Shown here piece after piece: positions 16,827 through 26,183 of a DNA stretch of 64,000 nt. This DNA is from Flavobacteriaceae bacterium (GTDB lineage Bacteria; Bacteroidota; Bacteroidia; Flavobacteriales; Flavobacteriaceae), in the NCBI GenBank assembly GCA_018402135.1, contig JAGYJF010000002.1, forward strand, positions 372,001-436,000. The letters run 5' to 3'. Numbering within the stretch: the first letter of the stretch is position 1; the number at the start of each line of letters is the position of its first letter. Made by a program: the position numbers and the translations under genes. The notes under the pieces are model-generated. The model made no database searches. It was not told where the DNA came from and saw only the letters and a list, made by a program, of their open reading frames with translations.

Positions 16827-18383
16827 ATGAAAACAACATTTAAAACATTCATCTTAATCTTTTTAGTCTTTAATTCTTTGGCTTTTTCTCAGGAGAAGGA
16901 CGCGATTATTCAAAACATTATGGAAGAAACCTACAACAACTCCCAGTTAGAGCAATTGGCTTTTGAGTTAATGGACGAAATTGGTCCGCGCTTAGTAGGT
17001 TCGCCACAAATGATGCAAGCACACGATTGGGCAGTTGCTAAATTTAACAGTTGGGACATCACAGCTGAGAACGAACAATATGGCGAATGGCGTGCATGGG
17101 AACGCGGAATCACCCATATCGATATGGTGTCGCCACGCGTAAAATCTATTGAAGGCATGCAACTTGCTTGGAGTACTGCCACTCCTAAAAAGGGCATCAC
17201 CGCAGAAGCAATTACGCTACCTGAAAGCATTAAAGACTCTATAAGTTTTGCACGATGGTTGCCCAGTGTTAAAGGAAAATTAGTTTTAACCTCAATGCCT
17301 CAACCCACTGGAAGACCAGATTACAATTGGGAAGAATTTGCCACACCCGAATCCTTTGAAAAGATGAAGAAAGATCGTGAAGAACAAACAGCAACGTGGA
17401 ATGACAATATTAGAAACACTGGTTACAGTAGTCGAACTTTAGATGTGGCTTTGGAAGAAGCAGGTGCCGTTGGCATAGTACAATCTTATTGGTCTAGAGG
17501 TTTTGGTGCGAATAAAATATTTAGCTCCCGCACAAAAAATATTCCAACGGTTGATATTTCGCTAGAAGATTACGGTACGGTATACCGATTGGCAGAAAAT
17601 GGCAAAAAGCCAACTTTACGTATTTACGCTGAATCTAAAGATTTAGGTACTGCTCCTACCTTTAATACCATTGCACGCATTGAAGGCACTGAAAAACCTG
17701 ACGAGTATATTGTATTATCAGCCCATTTCGATTCATGGGATGGCGGTACAGGCGCCACTGACAATGGCACTGGGAGCATAACCATGATGGAAATTGCCAG
17801 AATTTTAAAAAAATACTACCCAAACCCCAAGCGCACTATTATAGTTGGTCTATGGGGTAGCGAGGAACAAGGTTTGAACGGTTCGCGCTCTTTTGTGCAT
17901 GACCATCCTGAGATTGTCGATAATGTACAAGCCGTTTTTAATCAAGATAACGGAACCGGACGCGTGGTTAGTTTAAGTGGTCAGGGATTTTTACATGCCT
18001 ACGACTATCTTAACAGATGGATGCAACCGGTACCTGAAGACATTAAAAAACACGTAGAAACTAGTTTTCCTGGCAGTCCTGCAGGCGGTGGCTCAGATTA
18101 CGCCTCTTTTTTAGCTGCAGGTGCACCAGCTTTTAGCATGAGCTCTCTTAGTTGGTCTTATTGGAATTACACCTGGCATACCAATTTAGATACGTACGAT
18201 AAAATTGTATTTGACGATTTAAAAAATAACGTAGCCTTAATCGCTATTATGACTTATATGGCTTCGGAAGATGAAGAGCGTTCTTCCAGAGAACGCGCTG
18301 TGTTGCCAATTAGCAGAAGAACAGGTGAACAAATGGAATGGCCAAAGCCTCGCGACGGAAATCGCAAGGGTGGCCTAGATTAA
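16827..18383 (+). CDS. Secreted M28-family zinc peptidase
   Basis: This 518-residue protein has a clear signal peptide (TFILIFLVFNSLAFSQ, cleavage near residue 22). The C-terminal half is the M28 catalytic domain: metal-binding His300 in SAHFDSWDGG, the second-metal Asp in TDNGTG, GLWGSEEQGLNGS with the catalytic/metal Glu pair, and a late His in the SYWNYTWHTNLDTYD segment. An inserted PA-like domain is likely between about 140 and 290. M28 enzymes are aminopeptidases or carboxypeptidases, so peptide scavenging in the periplasm is the likely role. It is monocistronic and converges with the cold-shock gene. Confidence 0.92.
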   Translation: MKTTFKTFILIFLVFNSLAFSQEKDAIIQNIMEETYNNSQLEQLAFELMDEIGPRLVGSPQMMQAHDWAVAKFNSWDITAENEQYGEWRAWERGITHIDMVSPRVKSIEGMQLAWSTATPKKGITAEAITLPESIKDSISFARWLPSVKGKLVLTSMPQPTGRPDYNWEEFATPESFEKMKKDREEQTATWNDNIRNTGYSSRTLDVALEEAGAVGIVQSYWSRGFGANKIFSSRTKNIPTVDISLEDYGTVYRLAENGKKPTLRIYAESKDLGTAPTFNTIARIEGTEKPDEYIVLSAHFDSWDGGTGATDNGTGSITMMEIARILKKYYPNPKRTIIVGLWGSEEQGLNGSRSFVHDHPEIVDNVQAVFNQDNGTGRVVSLSGQGFLHAYDYLNRWMQPVPEDIKKHVETSFPGSPAGGGSDYASFLAAGAPAFSMSSLSWSYWNYTWHTNLDTYDKIVFDDLKNNVALIAIMTYMASEDEERSSRERAVLPISRRTGEQMEWPKPRDGNRKGGLD

Positions 18384-18397
18384 TAAGTTTATAAAGT

Positions 18398-18856
18398 TTA
18401 GATTTTTTTAACCCGAACGGCATTCATACCTTTCATTCCCTTTTCAAGTTCATAAGATACCTTGTCGTTTTCGGCGATAGTATCTAAATGACCACTAACG
18501 TGGGTAAAGTATTTTTCTTGGTTGATATTATCGATAATAAAACCGAAACCTTTTGAACCATCAAAGAAGGATACTTTTCCTTCACGTAAGGGGTTGAGCG
18601 CTTCTTTGTCTTCAGCTGTTTGTTTTGGGATACCAATTTCGATGCTTTCGGCATCAACCTTTACCTTCATAGTTGGGTCCGGTGGCGTGTCCGATAAATT
18701 ACCGTTGTAATCTACATAAGCTATAGGAATGCCTCCTGAGCCATGCTCATCTTTGTCTAATTTCCGCGCTTCCATTTTTTTGCGCTTGTCTTCACGCTTT
18801 TTTAAGCGCTTTTTTTCTTTTTCAGATTTGTTAAAAGTTTGCTGTGATTTAGCCAT
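18398..18856 (-). CDS. Cold-shock-domain protein with basic N-terminal extension
   Basis: This is a 152-residue protein. Residues 93-152 form a cold-shock nucleic-acid-binding domain, with the RNP1-like motif KGFGFI at 102-107 and a variant RNP2 (KYFTHVSG). The first 40 residues are very rich in Lys, Arg and Glu (KSEKEKKRLKKREDKRKK) and probably add non-specific RNA binding. Length is about twice that of CspA, and this extended type is common in Bacteroidota. It probably acts as an RNA chaperone in the cytosol. Its stop lies 15 bp from the convergent M28 stop. Confidence 0.9.
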   Translation of the reverse strand: MAKSQQTFNKSEKEKKRLKKREDKRKKMEARKLDKDEHGSGGIPIAYVDYNGNLSDTPPDPTMKVKVDAESIEIGIPKQTAEDKEALNPLREGKVSFFDGSKGFGFIIDNINQEKYFTHVSGHLDTIAENDKVSYELEKGMKGMNAVRVKKI

Positions 18857-19096
18857 TCAATAAAACATATATTTAATTAAAGCAGTAAAGGGGATTCTTA
18901 AACTTAAAGGAGAGATAAAATACTGAAGGCTACTTAGATTTTAATTCCGATGAATATAATGAAATACGATAGTGCCCTTAACTACCGTTGCAAAGATAAG
19001 TTATAATTTTGATATTTGTACTATGTGGACTTTTCGAGGTAAATATCGCTAAAAATGAATGCGCTATTCACCTTTTCACATGTCTGGACTGTGATA

Positions 19097-20377
19097 TTAA
19101 AGATATTCGGATGTTAATTCTTCCACCACCAAACCATCTTCCAAACTTTGAATTACTCCTTGCGCAGCGCGTTCACCAGAAATCATGGCAGCGTTTAATG
19201 AGCCATTCAACATATAATCTCCAGCTAAAAATATGGTTGGCTTTAACTGGGTTTCAGAAGGCTCACAGTCGTAACGTAAATCTTTTAAATTGGGCAAGGC
19301 CTCTTCAATTGGGTAATGTTTTAAAAATATTGGGTTTTGTATTTTGCAAAAAGTATTTAAATCAGAAATGACGGTTTCAATCAAAGCCTCCGTCGACAGT
19401 TGGTGAGGTTTTACTACCGTAACAGATAATAAATGATGCGGACCTTTGTGGGTCATTTCTAAACTATCGTGAAAGAAGATGTTATTGATGAGCGCCTCTT
19501 TATCGGCCACTAATCCTATTATTGGCTTATTTAAGTTTCGTTTCTCAACTTCAAAATACAATGTATCGCATCGTTTCCATTGAACTTCTTGGTTATTTAA
19601 ATTTGGAATTAGCGCTGAAGCAGTTGTTGCCACAATGGTAAAATGCGTATTTAAAACCTCACCATTTTCCAACTCTAAAGAAGTATCGGTTATCTCCCTT
19701 ACTTTAGTATTAAAAACAAACTCAGTTGTTTTCAATTTAGATTTGAGTTGCTTCGGAATAGCAGCTATGCCATCCTTTGGCAATACAGCCATGCCTTCAC
19801 CAAACATTTTATAGACGTATTCAAACATACGACTTGAAGTGTTTAAATTTGGCTCGAGAAAAATACCAGAAAAAAAAGGTTTAAAGAATTCTTCAATTAT
19901 TTTAGATGAAAACCCAAATTCTTGCAAATAGCGTAAGGTTGTTTGTTCTGGTTTTTTGAAAATTTCTTCAAGACTTCGTTTTTTAAGGTGTCTATTCAAC
20001 TTCAATATTTTAAGCTTATCACCAAAGGTTGCGACCGAAGATATTAACGTATCCCATAACAACGCGGGTTTTCGCAAGGCATCACCAATTGTTTGATGAT
20101 TGCCATTTTTAAAAATAACAGCTCCAGGTAAAAAATATTGCAGTTTTAGTGCGTTGTAATTGAGATGCTGCTTGGCTTTTGGATAAGCCTCGAGCAACAC
20201 TTGAAATCCTCTGTCTAGTTGATAACCATTAATTATTTCAGTCGTTACGCGGCCTCCTACTTCATTGTTAGTATCTATTATAACAGATTGGTATCCATGT
20301 CTCTCTAATTCAATAGCTGCGGCTAATCCGCTAATACCTGCGCCAATAATATGAATCTTGTAATTTTTTTTGTTCAA
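19097..20377 (-). CDS. FAD/NAD(P)-binding amine-oxidase-like flavoprotein
   Basis: This 426-residue flavoprotein has a dinucleotide-binding fold at the N-terminus (IIGAGISGLAAAIELERHG, then EVGGRV) and a C-terminal FAD contact (FLAGDYMLNGSLNAAMISGERAA). The order and length match the phytoene-desaturase/protoporphyrinogen-oxidase/amine-oxidase group; the substrate is unknown. Translation appears to begin at TTG (20377). The in-frame upstream region has a stop and no ATG before it, and the Rossmann motif begins 9 codons later, so TTG is not likely a misread. Confidence 0.85.
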   Translation of the reverse strand: MNKKNYKIHIIGAGISGLAAAIELERHGYQSVIIDTNNEVGGRVTTEIINGYQLDRGFQVLLEAYPKAKQHLNYNALKLQYFLPGAVIFKNGNHQTIGDALRKPALLWDTLISSVATFGDKLKILKLNRHLKKRSLEEIFKKPEQTTLRYLQEFGFSSKIIEEFFKPFFSGIFLEPNLNTSSRMFEYVYKMFGEGMAVLPKDGIAAIPKQLKSKLKTTEFVFNTKVREITDTSLELENGEVLNTHFTIVATTASALIPNLNNQEVQWKRCDTLYFEVEKRNLNKPIIGLVADKEALINNIFFHDSLEMTHKGPHHLLSVTVVKPHQLSTEALIETVISDLNTFCKIQNPIFLKHYPIEEALPNLKDLRYDCEPSETQLKPTIFLAGDYMLNGSLNAAMISGERAAQGVIQSLEDGLVVEELTSEYL

Positions 20378-20516
20378 AATAAAGTTTTGATATTTAAAGT
20401 GGTTTTAGGATGTTTTAGTCCTATGCACATTATTTTTTTTTAACATTGCGTCTTCAAAAATATCACAAAAGTAGTTATATACCAACGGATTCGACCTTAT
20501 AAAAATGTTAAGTTTT

Positions 20517-20535
20517 TTCGAATTATGAATTCGAA
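20517..20535. promoter_or_regulatory. Perfect inverted repeat in the divergent 20.4-20.6 kb spacer
   Basis: TTCGAATT-ATG-AATTCGAA has 8-bp arms and a 3-base centre. It lies between the divergent flavoprotein and ATP-grasp genes, upstream of a -7-like TAATTTCG at about 20553-20560. It is a candidate operator. Confidence 0.35.
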
Positions 20536-20596
20536 TGCAGCGCTAAAATTCACTAATTTCGTTCTTTATTTAAACAAAAAGAGATACAATAAATTC

Positions 20597-21892
20597 ATGA
20601 AATCTAAACCGTATTTGAAGCGTAAATTTTTAATTATATCTCGATGGGGAGAAACCTTAGATTTGGCTTTAGCCATTCAAAATGAAGGTAATGAAGTAAA
20701 ATTTTTTATTGATGAAAAAGAATATAGGGAAATTGGCGATGGTTTTGTCCCCAAAATAAAAACCTGGAAAACGCACGTAAAATGGGCGGATATTGTAATA
20801 TTCGATTACACCGGTTATAGCGAAGAAGCTAAAGAATTAAGAGCTAGTGGCACCTTAGTTTTTGGTGGCAGTACTTACACTGATAATCTTGAACTTGATC
20901 GCAATTTTGGAAATAATGAATTAAAAAAGCATAAAATTAAAACCTTACCGGCGAAAGAATTTGTATCCTTTGAAGATGCGATAACTTATGTTAAGGCACA
21001 TCCTGATGCTTACGTGATAAAACCATCGGGTGAAACACAAGAATTAAAACAATTATTATTTGTAGGAAACGACGATGAAGGACTAGATGTAATTCGCGTA
21101 TTAGGTGCCTATGAAAAGTCTTGGGGTAACACCTTTGGAAATTTTCAATTACAGAAAAAAGTAAAGGGCGTTGAGATTTCAGTTTCTGCTTTTTTTAATG
21201 GTACCGAATTTCTGAGACCATTAAATATTACTTTCGAACATAAAAAGTTATTTCCAAAGGAGTTGGGCGTTTCTACTGGCGAAATGGGCACCAGCATGTT
21301 TTGGGTAAACGACTCCCCTATTTTTGACGCCACTTTAAAGAAATTTGAAGCAACTTTTGCCAAATCGAATTTCATTGGTCATATAGATATTAACTGTATT
21401 GTAAATGGTAATGGTATTTACCCTTTAGAATTCACATCGCGCTTCGGTTATCCACAAATTTTAATTCAACGTGCTGGTATTACAGAGCCTATCGGAAATT
21501 TGTTGTATAAAATTGCAAAAGGAGAAACCTTCAAAATTCAAACAAAAAAAGGATTTCAAGTAGGTGCATTTATTGTAGTTCCGCCATTTCCTTACGATGA
21601 TATAAAAACTTTTGAGCTGTTTTCAAAAGATGCCGTTGTGGTTTTTAAAAAGGATTTAAAAGAAGGCGTTCATCCAATGCATCTAAAGAAAGTAAACGAC
21701 GAATGGCTTATTACAGGCACAACAGGAATTGCGGTACTAGTTTCTGGAACAGGGCTTACTATGAAAGATGCTCAAAAAATGATGTATAACAGAATAAGTA
21801 ACGTAATTATCAATAACGGATACTACCGAACCGATATTGGCGATAGATGGTTTGAAGATTCTGATAAACTATGGTCGTGGGGACTATTGTGA
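20597..21892 (+). CDS. ATP-grasp protein, PurD/GARS-like
   Basis: This 431-residue cytosolic ATP-grasp ligase-like protein has a pre-ATP-grasp Rossmann-like N-terminus (FLIISRWGETLDLALAIQ), an ATP-binding middle (AYVIKPSGETQELKQLL) and a metal/phosphate region (GHIDINCIVNGNGIYPLEFTSRFGYPQ). It resembles the phosphoribosylglycinamide-synthetase ATP-grasp and C domains, but the N-terminus lacks the canonical GSGGREHA of PurD, so it is probably not the purine enzyme. The start at ATG 20597 is preferred to an upstream ATG at 20525, because the core begins there and a -7-like box lies about 40 bases before it. A GNAT acetyltransferase gene follows 4 bp later, so the two probably modify the same product. 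Confidence 0.75.
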   Translation: MKSKPYLKRKFLIISRWGETLDLALAIQNEGNEVKFFIDEKEYREIGDGFVPKIKTWKTHVKWADIVIFDYTGYSEEAKELRASGTLVFGGSTYTDNLELDRNFGNNELKKHKIKTLPAKEFVSFEDAITYVKAHPDAYVIKPSGETQELKQLLFVGNDDEGLDVIRVLGAYEKSWGNTFGNFQLQKKVKGVEISVSAFFNGTEFLRPLNITFEHKKLFPKELGVSTGEMGTSMFWVNDSPIFDATLKKFEATFAKSNFIGHIDINCIVNGNGIYPLEFTSRFGYPQILIQRAGITEPIGNLLYKIAKGETFKIQTKKGFQVGAFIVVPPFPYDDIKTFELFSKDAVVVFKKDLKEGVHPMHLKKVNDEWLITGTTGIAVLVSGTGLTMKDAQKMMYNRISNVIINNGYYRTDIGDRWFEDSDKLWSWGLL

Positions 21893-21896
21893 AAAA

Positions 21897-22355
21897 ATGA
21901 ACACTAAACTTACTTTACTTGATACAAACTCAAGCGAGTTTTTTAAGATACTTCCATTAGATTGGCAGCAAACTATTGTCCCATTTTGGAATGATTATAT
22001 GTCGACTGCCAAAATTTATATATTCAAAGAAAACAATACAATAATTGCCGGCGGTATTGTGTTTAGCACCTGTCCACCAGATATGAAATCTCATAGTGAA
22101 GAAGCGCAAAAATGGTTTAACAATGGCTATTTTTACATTGGCTTTTTGTACGTTGTAGAATCCCACAGAAATAAAAAACTAGGCTCGCAATGGATTGATG
22201 CACTGAAGAAAAGCATGCCTGACCAAAGTTTTTGGCTTGTTATTGAAGATGAAGGTTTGGGCACTTTTTACGAGAAGCATCAATTTAAAATGGAAAAAAT
22301 TATTCAATCTGGTGATACTACTGAATGGCTTTATGCCTTTAAACCAGAAGCCTGA
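21897..22355 (+). CDS. GNAT-family N-acetyltransferase
   Basis: This 152-residue GNAT-fold protein has the acetyl-CoA-binding core in YFYIGFLYVVESHRNKKLGSQWIDALKK, where the RNKKLGSQ loop corresponds to the R/Q-x-x-G-x-G/A motif. Substrate unknown. The chosen start is ATG 21897, 4 bp after the ATP-grasp stop; a longer frame would overlap that gene by about 56 bp. Tight coupling suggests acetylation of the ATP-grasp product or of a shared substrate. Confidence 0.82.
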   Translation: MNTKLTLLDTNSSEFFKILPLDWQQTIVPFWNDYMSTAKIYIFKENNTIIAGGIVFSTCPPDMKSHSEEAQKWFNNGYFYIGFLYVVESHRNKKLGSQWIDALKKSMPDQSFWLVIEDEGLGTFYEKHQFKMEKIIQSGDTTEWLYAFKPEA

Positions 22356-22381
22356 GATTAAATATTTATTAATTAACGAAT

Positions 22382-22846
22382 TTAAGTAGCCATCTTCCTA
22401 AGTAATGAAATTTGACCTAAATGATAATATCCATGTTCTATTACACCTTCAATATTTCTGTGATACGTGCCGTATTTTTCATCAAAAAAATAACTATTTA
22501 AAATTTTCTCATCCATAAGCTCAACAGCACATGCGAAACTTTCTGCATTGGCTAAAAAGTTATCCACTAGGCTATTCCATTCTTCTTCAGATTTAATTAT
22601 TGGCATGTCAAAACTATATCGATCCTTAATGTTTAGTACACCAATGTTTAAGGCTTCTAAAATCCCATTTAAGTAATAATTGACGTGAAATGTCAAAGCC
22701 GCAATACTATTTAAGTTTAATGGTTTTTGCAAGGCTTGCTGCCATGTTACCTGTTTTAATTGGTTCTTATAATTGGTGTTTGCAATCCAGTAGCCATCCA
22801 AGAAAACTTCTCTTAGTCTTTTTGCTAAAAATTGATTAGAATTCAT
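22382..22846 (-). CDS. DinB-like protein
   Basis: This 154-residue all-helical protein of the DinB/YfiT-like metal-binding family has histidines in the expected three places: FHVNYYLNG, YHRNIEG and EHGYYHLGQISLLRK. These likely form a zinc or nickel site. Some family members are thiol-S-transferases (bacillithiol-type), but the function is unknown here. It is monocistronic, convergent with the GNAT gene. Confidence 0.78.
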   Translation of the reverse strand: MNSNQFLAKRLREVFLDGYWIANTNYKNQLKQVTWQQALQKPLNLNSIAALTFHVNYYLNGILEALNIGVLNIKDRYSFDMPIIKSEEEWNSLVDNFLANAESFACAVELMDEKILNSYFFDEKYGTYHRNIEGVIEHGYYHLGQISLLRKMAT

Positions 22847-22950
22847 AAAATTAAAAATAAGTACTTATACTTCAAATTTAGTAAACTAATTTGTAATAAA
22901 TCTAATGGATTAAATCCTGATAATTACTATTTACTCTATGGTTTAAGCCT

Positions 22951-22958
22951 TATTTTTG
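22951..22958 (+). promoter_or_regulatory. -7 element of the DUF3817-mscS unit
   Basis: TATTTTTG matches the Bacteroidota -7 consensus TAnnTTTG exactly, 26 bases before the ATG at 22984. A clear -33 TTTG is not seen. Confidence 0.45.
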
Positions 22959-22983
22959 TAATTAATTTAGCGTGTAAAGTGTT

Positions 22984-23268
22984 ATGATTGCAGTATTTCG
23001 AATCATTGCCTTTTTAGAAGGCTTATCCTACATACTCTTATTGTTTGTAGCAGTTCCAGTTAAATACTTATTAGAAGATCCTAGTTACGTAAAAATGCTT
23101 GGTATGCCTCATGGTATTTTATTTGTAGCTTATATCGCCTTCGCTTTTCTTCTTAAAACAGAACTCAAATGGACTGGTAAAACTTTTGGCTTCGTATTAC
23201 TGGCCTCCATCATACCATTTGCTACTTTTTATGTTGATTTAAAATATTTAAAACCTAACAAAACATGA
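22984..23268 (+). CDS. DUF3817 membrane protein
   Basis: This 94-residue protein has three hydrophobic segments and the DUF3817 pattern FRIIAFLEGLSYILLLFVAVPVKY at the start and MLGMPHGILFVAYIAFAF in the middle. The function is not established. Its stop overlaps the next start by 4 bp (ATGA), so it is translationally coupled to the MscS channel and may affect its assembly or osmotic response. Confidence 0.88.
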   Translation: MIAVFRIIAFLEGLSYILLLFVAVPVKYLLEDPSYVKMLGMPHGILFVAYIAFAFLLKTELKWTGKTFGFVLLASIIPFATFYVDLKYLKPNKT

Positions 23269-24509
23269 ACGAATTTAACCATTATATCTATAATTATTTA
23301 ATTGATGCAGGTCAATCTGAAGTTCTGGCTAAATACCTTAACATGTTAGTTTTACTAATTGTATTTGCTGTTATTTTATTTGTGGTGGATTTTATCTTAC
23401 GAAAGATAATCTTACAACTGATTACTAAAATGTCGGTAAAAACTAACACAAAGTTTGACGATTATTTAGTAAAGCACAAAACGCCTCGTAATTTAGCACA
23501 TATCATTCCTTTAATAATCGCATTCAAACTATTGCCAGTTGTGTTTGTGGACTTCCCAAAGTTCGAATCTGGAATGGAATTACTTTTAAAACTATACGGT
23601 GTTTTTGTTACTATGTGGATTATTAGAAGTGTGTTGCATACATTTAGAAGTTTTTTTAAAGACCTTGATAATTTAAAAGATAAACCTATAGATAGTTACA
23701 TTCAGGTTGTGATGCTATTTATGTGGATTATTGGAATAGCCTTCTTTTTCGTGTTATTGACCGGTGTAGAACTTATCAAATTCTTCACAACTCTAGGTGC
23801 AGCCTCGGCCATTTTACTATTAATATTTAAGGATACCATCCTTGGTTTTGTAGCCAGCATTCAGGTGGCCATTAACGATACCGTAAGGATTGGAGATTGG
23901 ATCACCATGGAAAAATACGGTGCCGATGGCGATGTTGTAGAAATAAACTTAGCGGCCGTGAAAGTTCAAAACTGGGATAAAACCATTACCACTATCCCAA
24001 CCTATGCACTTATTTCGGATTCGTTTAAAAACTGGCGTGGTATGAGCGATTCTGGGGGACGACGCATAAAACGTTCAGTAATTATCAAACCATCGAGTAT
24101 TAAGTTTTTAACGCCAGAAGAAGTTGAAAATCTTAAATTAATTCAGCGTGTAACCGACTATTTAAACGAGAGACAAGCCGAAATTGACAGCTTTAATAAA
24201 GAAAATAAAAGAGACAAAAGTATCTTGCTAAATGGTAGAAACCTTACCAATTTTGGCGTTTTAAGAAAGTATATTGAAACCTTTATAGAAGGACATCCAG
24301 ATATTAAAAAAGACATGACTATCATGACTAGGCAATTAGAGCCTACAGTTTATGGATTTCCCTTAGAAATCTATGCTTTTAGTAGTGACCAAAGATGGAA
24401 AAATTACGAGTCTATTATGGCTGATATTTTTGACCACGTGATTGCTGCGGTTCCTTATTTTGGGCTTGAAATAATGGAAGTTACTACTTTAGATGTAAAA
24501 TCATCTTAA
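23265..24509 (+). CDS. MscS-family mechanosensitive ion channel
   Basis: This 414-residue inner-membrane protein has about four to five N-terminal helices, a pore-lining TM segment and the MscS beta domain (LIFKDTILGFVASIQVAINDTVRIGDWITM, then VVEINLAAVKVQNWDKTITTIP). This subgroup, with the long cytoplasmic C-terminal part, resembles YbdG-type channels of about 415 residues. It probably relieves hypo-osmotic pressure or modulates osmotic adaptation. It is coupled to DUF3817 upstream and ends in a tail-to-tail overlap of 4 bp with the thioesterase gene. Confidence 0.93.
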   Translation: MNEFNHYIYNYLIDAGQSEVLAKYLNMLVLLIVFAVILFVVDFILRKIILQLITKMSVKTNTKFDDYLVKHKTPRNLAHIIPLIIAFKLLPVVFVDFPKFESGMELLLKLYGVFVTMWIIRSVLHTFRSFFKDLDNLKDKPIDSYIQVVMLFMWIIGIAFFFVLLTGVELIKFFTTLGAASAILLLIFKDTILGFVASIQVAINDTVRIGDWITMEKYGADGDVVEINLAAVKVQNWDKTITTIPTYALISDSFKNWRGMSDSGGRRIKRSVIIKPSSIKFLTPEEVENLKLIQRVTDYLNERQAEIDSFNKENKRDKSILLNGRNLTNFGVLRKYIETFIEGHPDIKKDMTIMTRQLEPTVYGFPLEIYAFSSDQRWKNYESIMADIFDHVIAAVPYFGLEIMEVTTLDVKSS

Positions 24510-24892
24510 GACAAACGGTTTTTTACATATTCAATTTTTGTTTTACCATGCGGTGTTGGCTTGCCGTGCTCATCTAAGTTGACCAAAACGATATTATCAA
24601 CTGTTATAATGGTTTCGCGCGTCATTTTGTTGCGTACTTCGCAATTGAGCACCAATGAGGTTTTTCCAAATTTGACAACCTCTATACCTATCTCAATAAT
24701 ATCGCCAGTTTTAGCTGAGCTTGTGAAATTAATTTCAGACATGTATTTGGTTACGACCTTGTTGTTTTCTAGTTGGATAACAGCATATAAAGCTGCTTCT
24801 TCATCAATCCATGATAATAATTGTCCACCAAAAAGTGTTCCATTTGGATTTAAATCTTCGGGCTTAACCCATTTTCTTGTGTGAAATCTCAT
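24506..24892 (-). CDS. Acyl-CoA thioesterase (YciA-like hotdog)
   Basis: This 128-residue single hotdog domain hydrolyses acyl-CoA. The N-terminal DLNPNGTLFGGQLLSWIDEEAALYA segment, with the Asn/Asp and Gly-rich helix start, is typical of YciA-type thioesterases. The ATG at 24892 is preferred; a longer frame would start at TTG 24910. The enzyme probably controls CoA pools; chain-length preference is not evident. Its stop shares TTAA with that of the mscS gene. Confidence 0.9.
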   Translation of the reverse strand: MRFHTRKWVKPEDLNPNGTLFGGQLLSWIDEEAALYAVIQLENNKVVTKYMSEINFTSSAKTGDIIEIGIEVVKFGKTSLVLNCEVRNKMTRETIITVDNIVLVNLDEHGKPTPHGKTKIEYVKNRLS

Positions 24893-25032
24893 AGTTATAC
24901 TTTGATACAAAGGTATGTGTTTTTCATGGTTCTTTATTTAAAAGAACGATTGTTAATAAAGCGGTTAACAATAATCTAAGCATTTTTATCTTGACCAAAT
25001 CATAATGCATACTTTAGTAAAAATCTTACATC

Positions 25033-25449
25033 ATGACCACACGCACTACCGATTTAATTAATTTAAGACCAATAATTTCAGCCGCGAAACTTTATGAGAG
25101 TATGAGCAGCGAAGAGCGTTTTCAAAATACAACCCTGCGTCCAGTAATTAAATGTCAGAACGAATTGTTGATTGCAGCCTTTCGGAATTATATCAACAAA
25201 CATAAAAATGTATTTTACGCCTTGTCTACCCAAAAGCAGCTCGATTATATTGAGAACGCGATACAAAAAGATATGAAGTTTAGAAACTCCGTTAAGGGTA
25301 TGATTATTGGCTTGTTCACTATTGAAGAATACGAGCTTTATATTACCAACTCGTCAGCATTAAACAAACGCATGATGAATTTGGTAAAGGAAAGACTTGT
25401 GAGCCAAATACAACTTTTTCAAAAATCTGAAATATTGCGTGCCATTTAG
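25033..25449 (+). CDS. Conserved-looking hypothetical protein
   Basis: This 138-residue soluble protein has no signal or membrane segment. It is basic with several predicted helices. No motif I can assign a function to is present. The even codon use and the tail-to-tail overlap with the DUF2461 gene suggest it is a real gene. In some genomes similar proteins carry a glyoxalase label, but I see no metal-ligand pattern supporting that here. Confidence 0.6.
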   Translation: MTTRTTDLINLRPIISAAKLYESMSSEERFQNTTLRPVIKCQNELLIAAFRNYINKHKNVFYALSTQKQLDYIENAIQKDMKFRNSVKGMIIGLFTIEEYELYITNSSALNKRMMNLVKERLVSQIQLFQKSEILRAI

Positions 25450-26123
25450 ATTACAGGTTCACCATTAAGATTGGTTGTAAGCACATCGCTCATCAAATCA
25501 AAAAAGGGTCTTATTGCTTTAAAACTATGGTTTACCGTTTGAATAAAATCTTCTTGCAGCACTTCTTGATCTGTGAATGTTTTAGTGAAAATGTATTGTT
25601 TCATTCTAATTAATTCAATGTCTGGGTGCTCTTTATCAAAATCTCTTGGTGCTGTTTTTAAAGATTCACCTTCAAGGTTACCCCAAACCTTTTTTAATTC
25701 TGTTTGTGTTATAACCGACTTAAATTCCGAAGCATCCATTTCAAGTTCTTTGCGTATTCGAAATAAATCATCTTTATTTGGATCCCAAAAACCAACCGCA
25801 ATAAAGGATTCATTATTTGGCGCTAAATGCACATAATAACCACCGCGAAGCTGGGGTTTTCGTCTGTGTAAAGCCGCGCTCATATGTGTTTTGTAGGGCA
25901 ATTTGTTTTTTGAGAATCGTACGTCTCGATAAATTCTAAATATTTTTAGATGCTCTATATCGTCGTGCATCTTCATTTGCATTGATAACTGATTAAATAC
26001 TAACTTTAATTGGCCTTGTAGCTTTTGAAATTTGGATTTGTTATCGTTAAACCAATCACGATTATTGTTTTCACTAAGTTGGTTTAAATATTGAAAAAGA
26101 GAATTGTCTATACTTGCATGCAT
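25446..26123 (-). CDS. DUF2461 (TIGR02453-type) protein
   Basis: This 225-residue protein has the family features: NNNRDWFNDNKSKFQ near the N-terminus, FRIYRDVRFSKNKLPYKTH in the middle and GGYYVHLAPNNESFIAVGFW. The biochemical function of DUF2461 is unknown. The gene lies after a terminator at 26143-26168 and shares its last 4 bp with the convergent gene at 25033-25449. Confidence 0.9.
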   Translation of the reverse strand: MHASIDNSLFQYLNQLSENNNRDWFNDNKSKFQKLQGQLKLVFNQLSMQMKMHDDIEHLKIFRIYRDVRFSKNKLPYKTHMSAALHRRKPQLRGGYYVHLAPNNESFIAVGFWDPNKDDLFRIRKELEMDASEFKSVITQTELKKVWGNLEGESLKTAPRDFDKEHPDIELIRMKQYIFTKTFTDQEVLQEDFIQTVNHSFKAIRPFFDLMSDVLTTNLNGEPVI

Positions 26124-26137
26124 CTCAAAAAATTTAA

Positions 26138-26168
26138 ATAAAAAGGGACTTCTAATTAAAAGTCCCTT
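26138..26168 (-). terminator. Terminator after the OmpA-like lipoprotein gene
   Basis: On the minus strand AAGGGACTT (26168-26160) pairs with AAGTCCCTT (26151-26143) and is followed by T-rich sequence. It lies just past the OmpA gene stop and upstream of the DUF2461 gene. Confidence 0.75.
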
Positions 26169-26183
26169 GAATAATAATTATAA

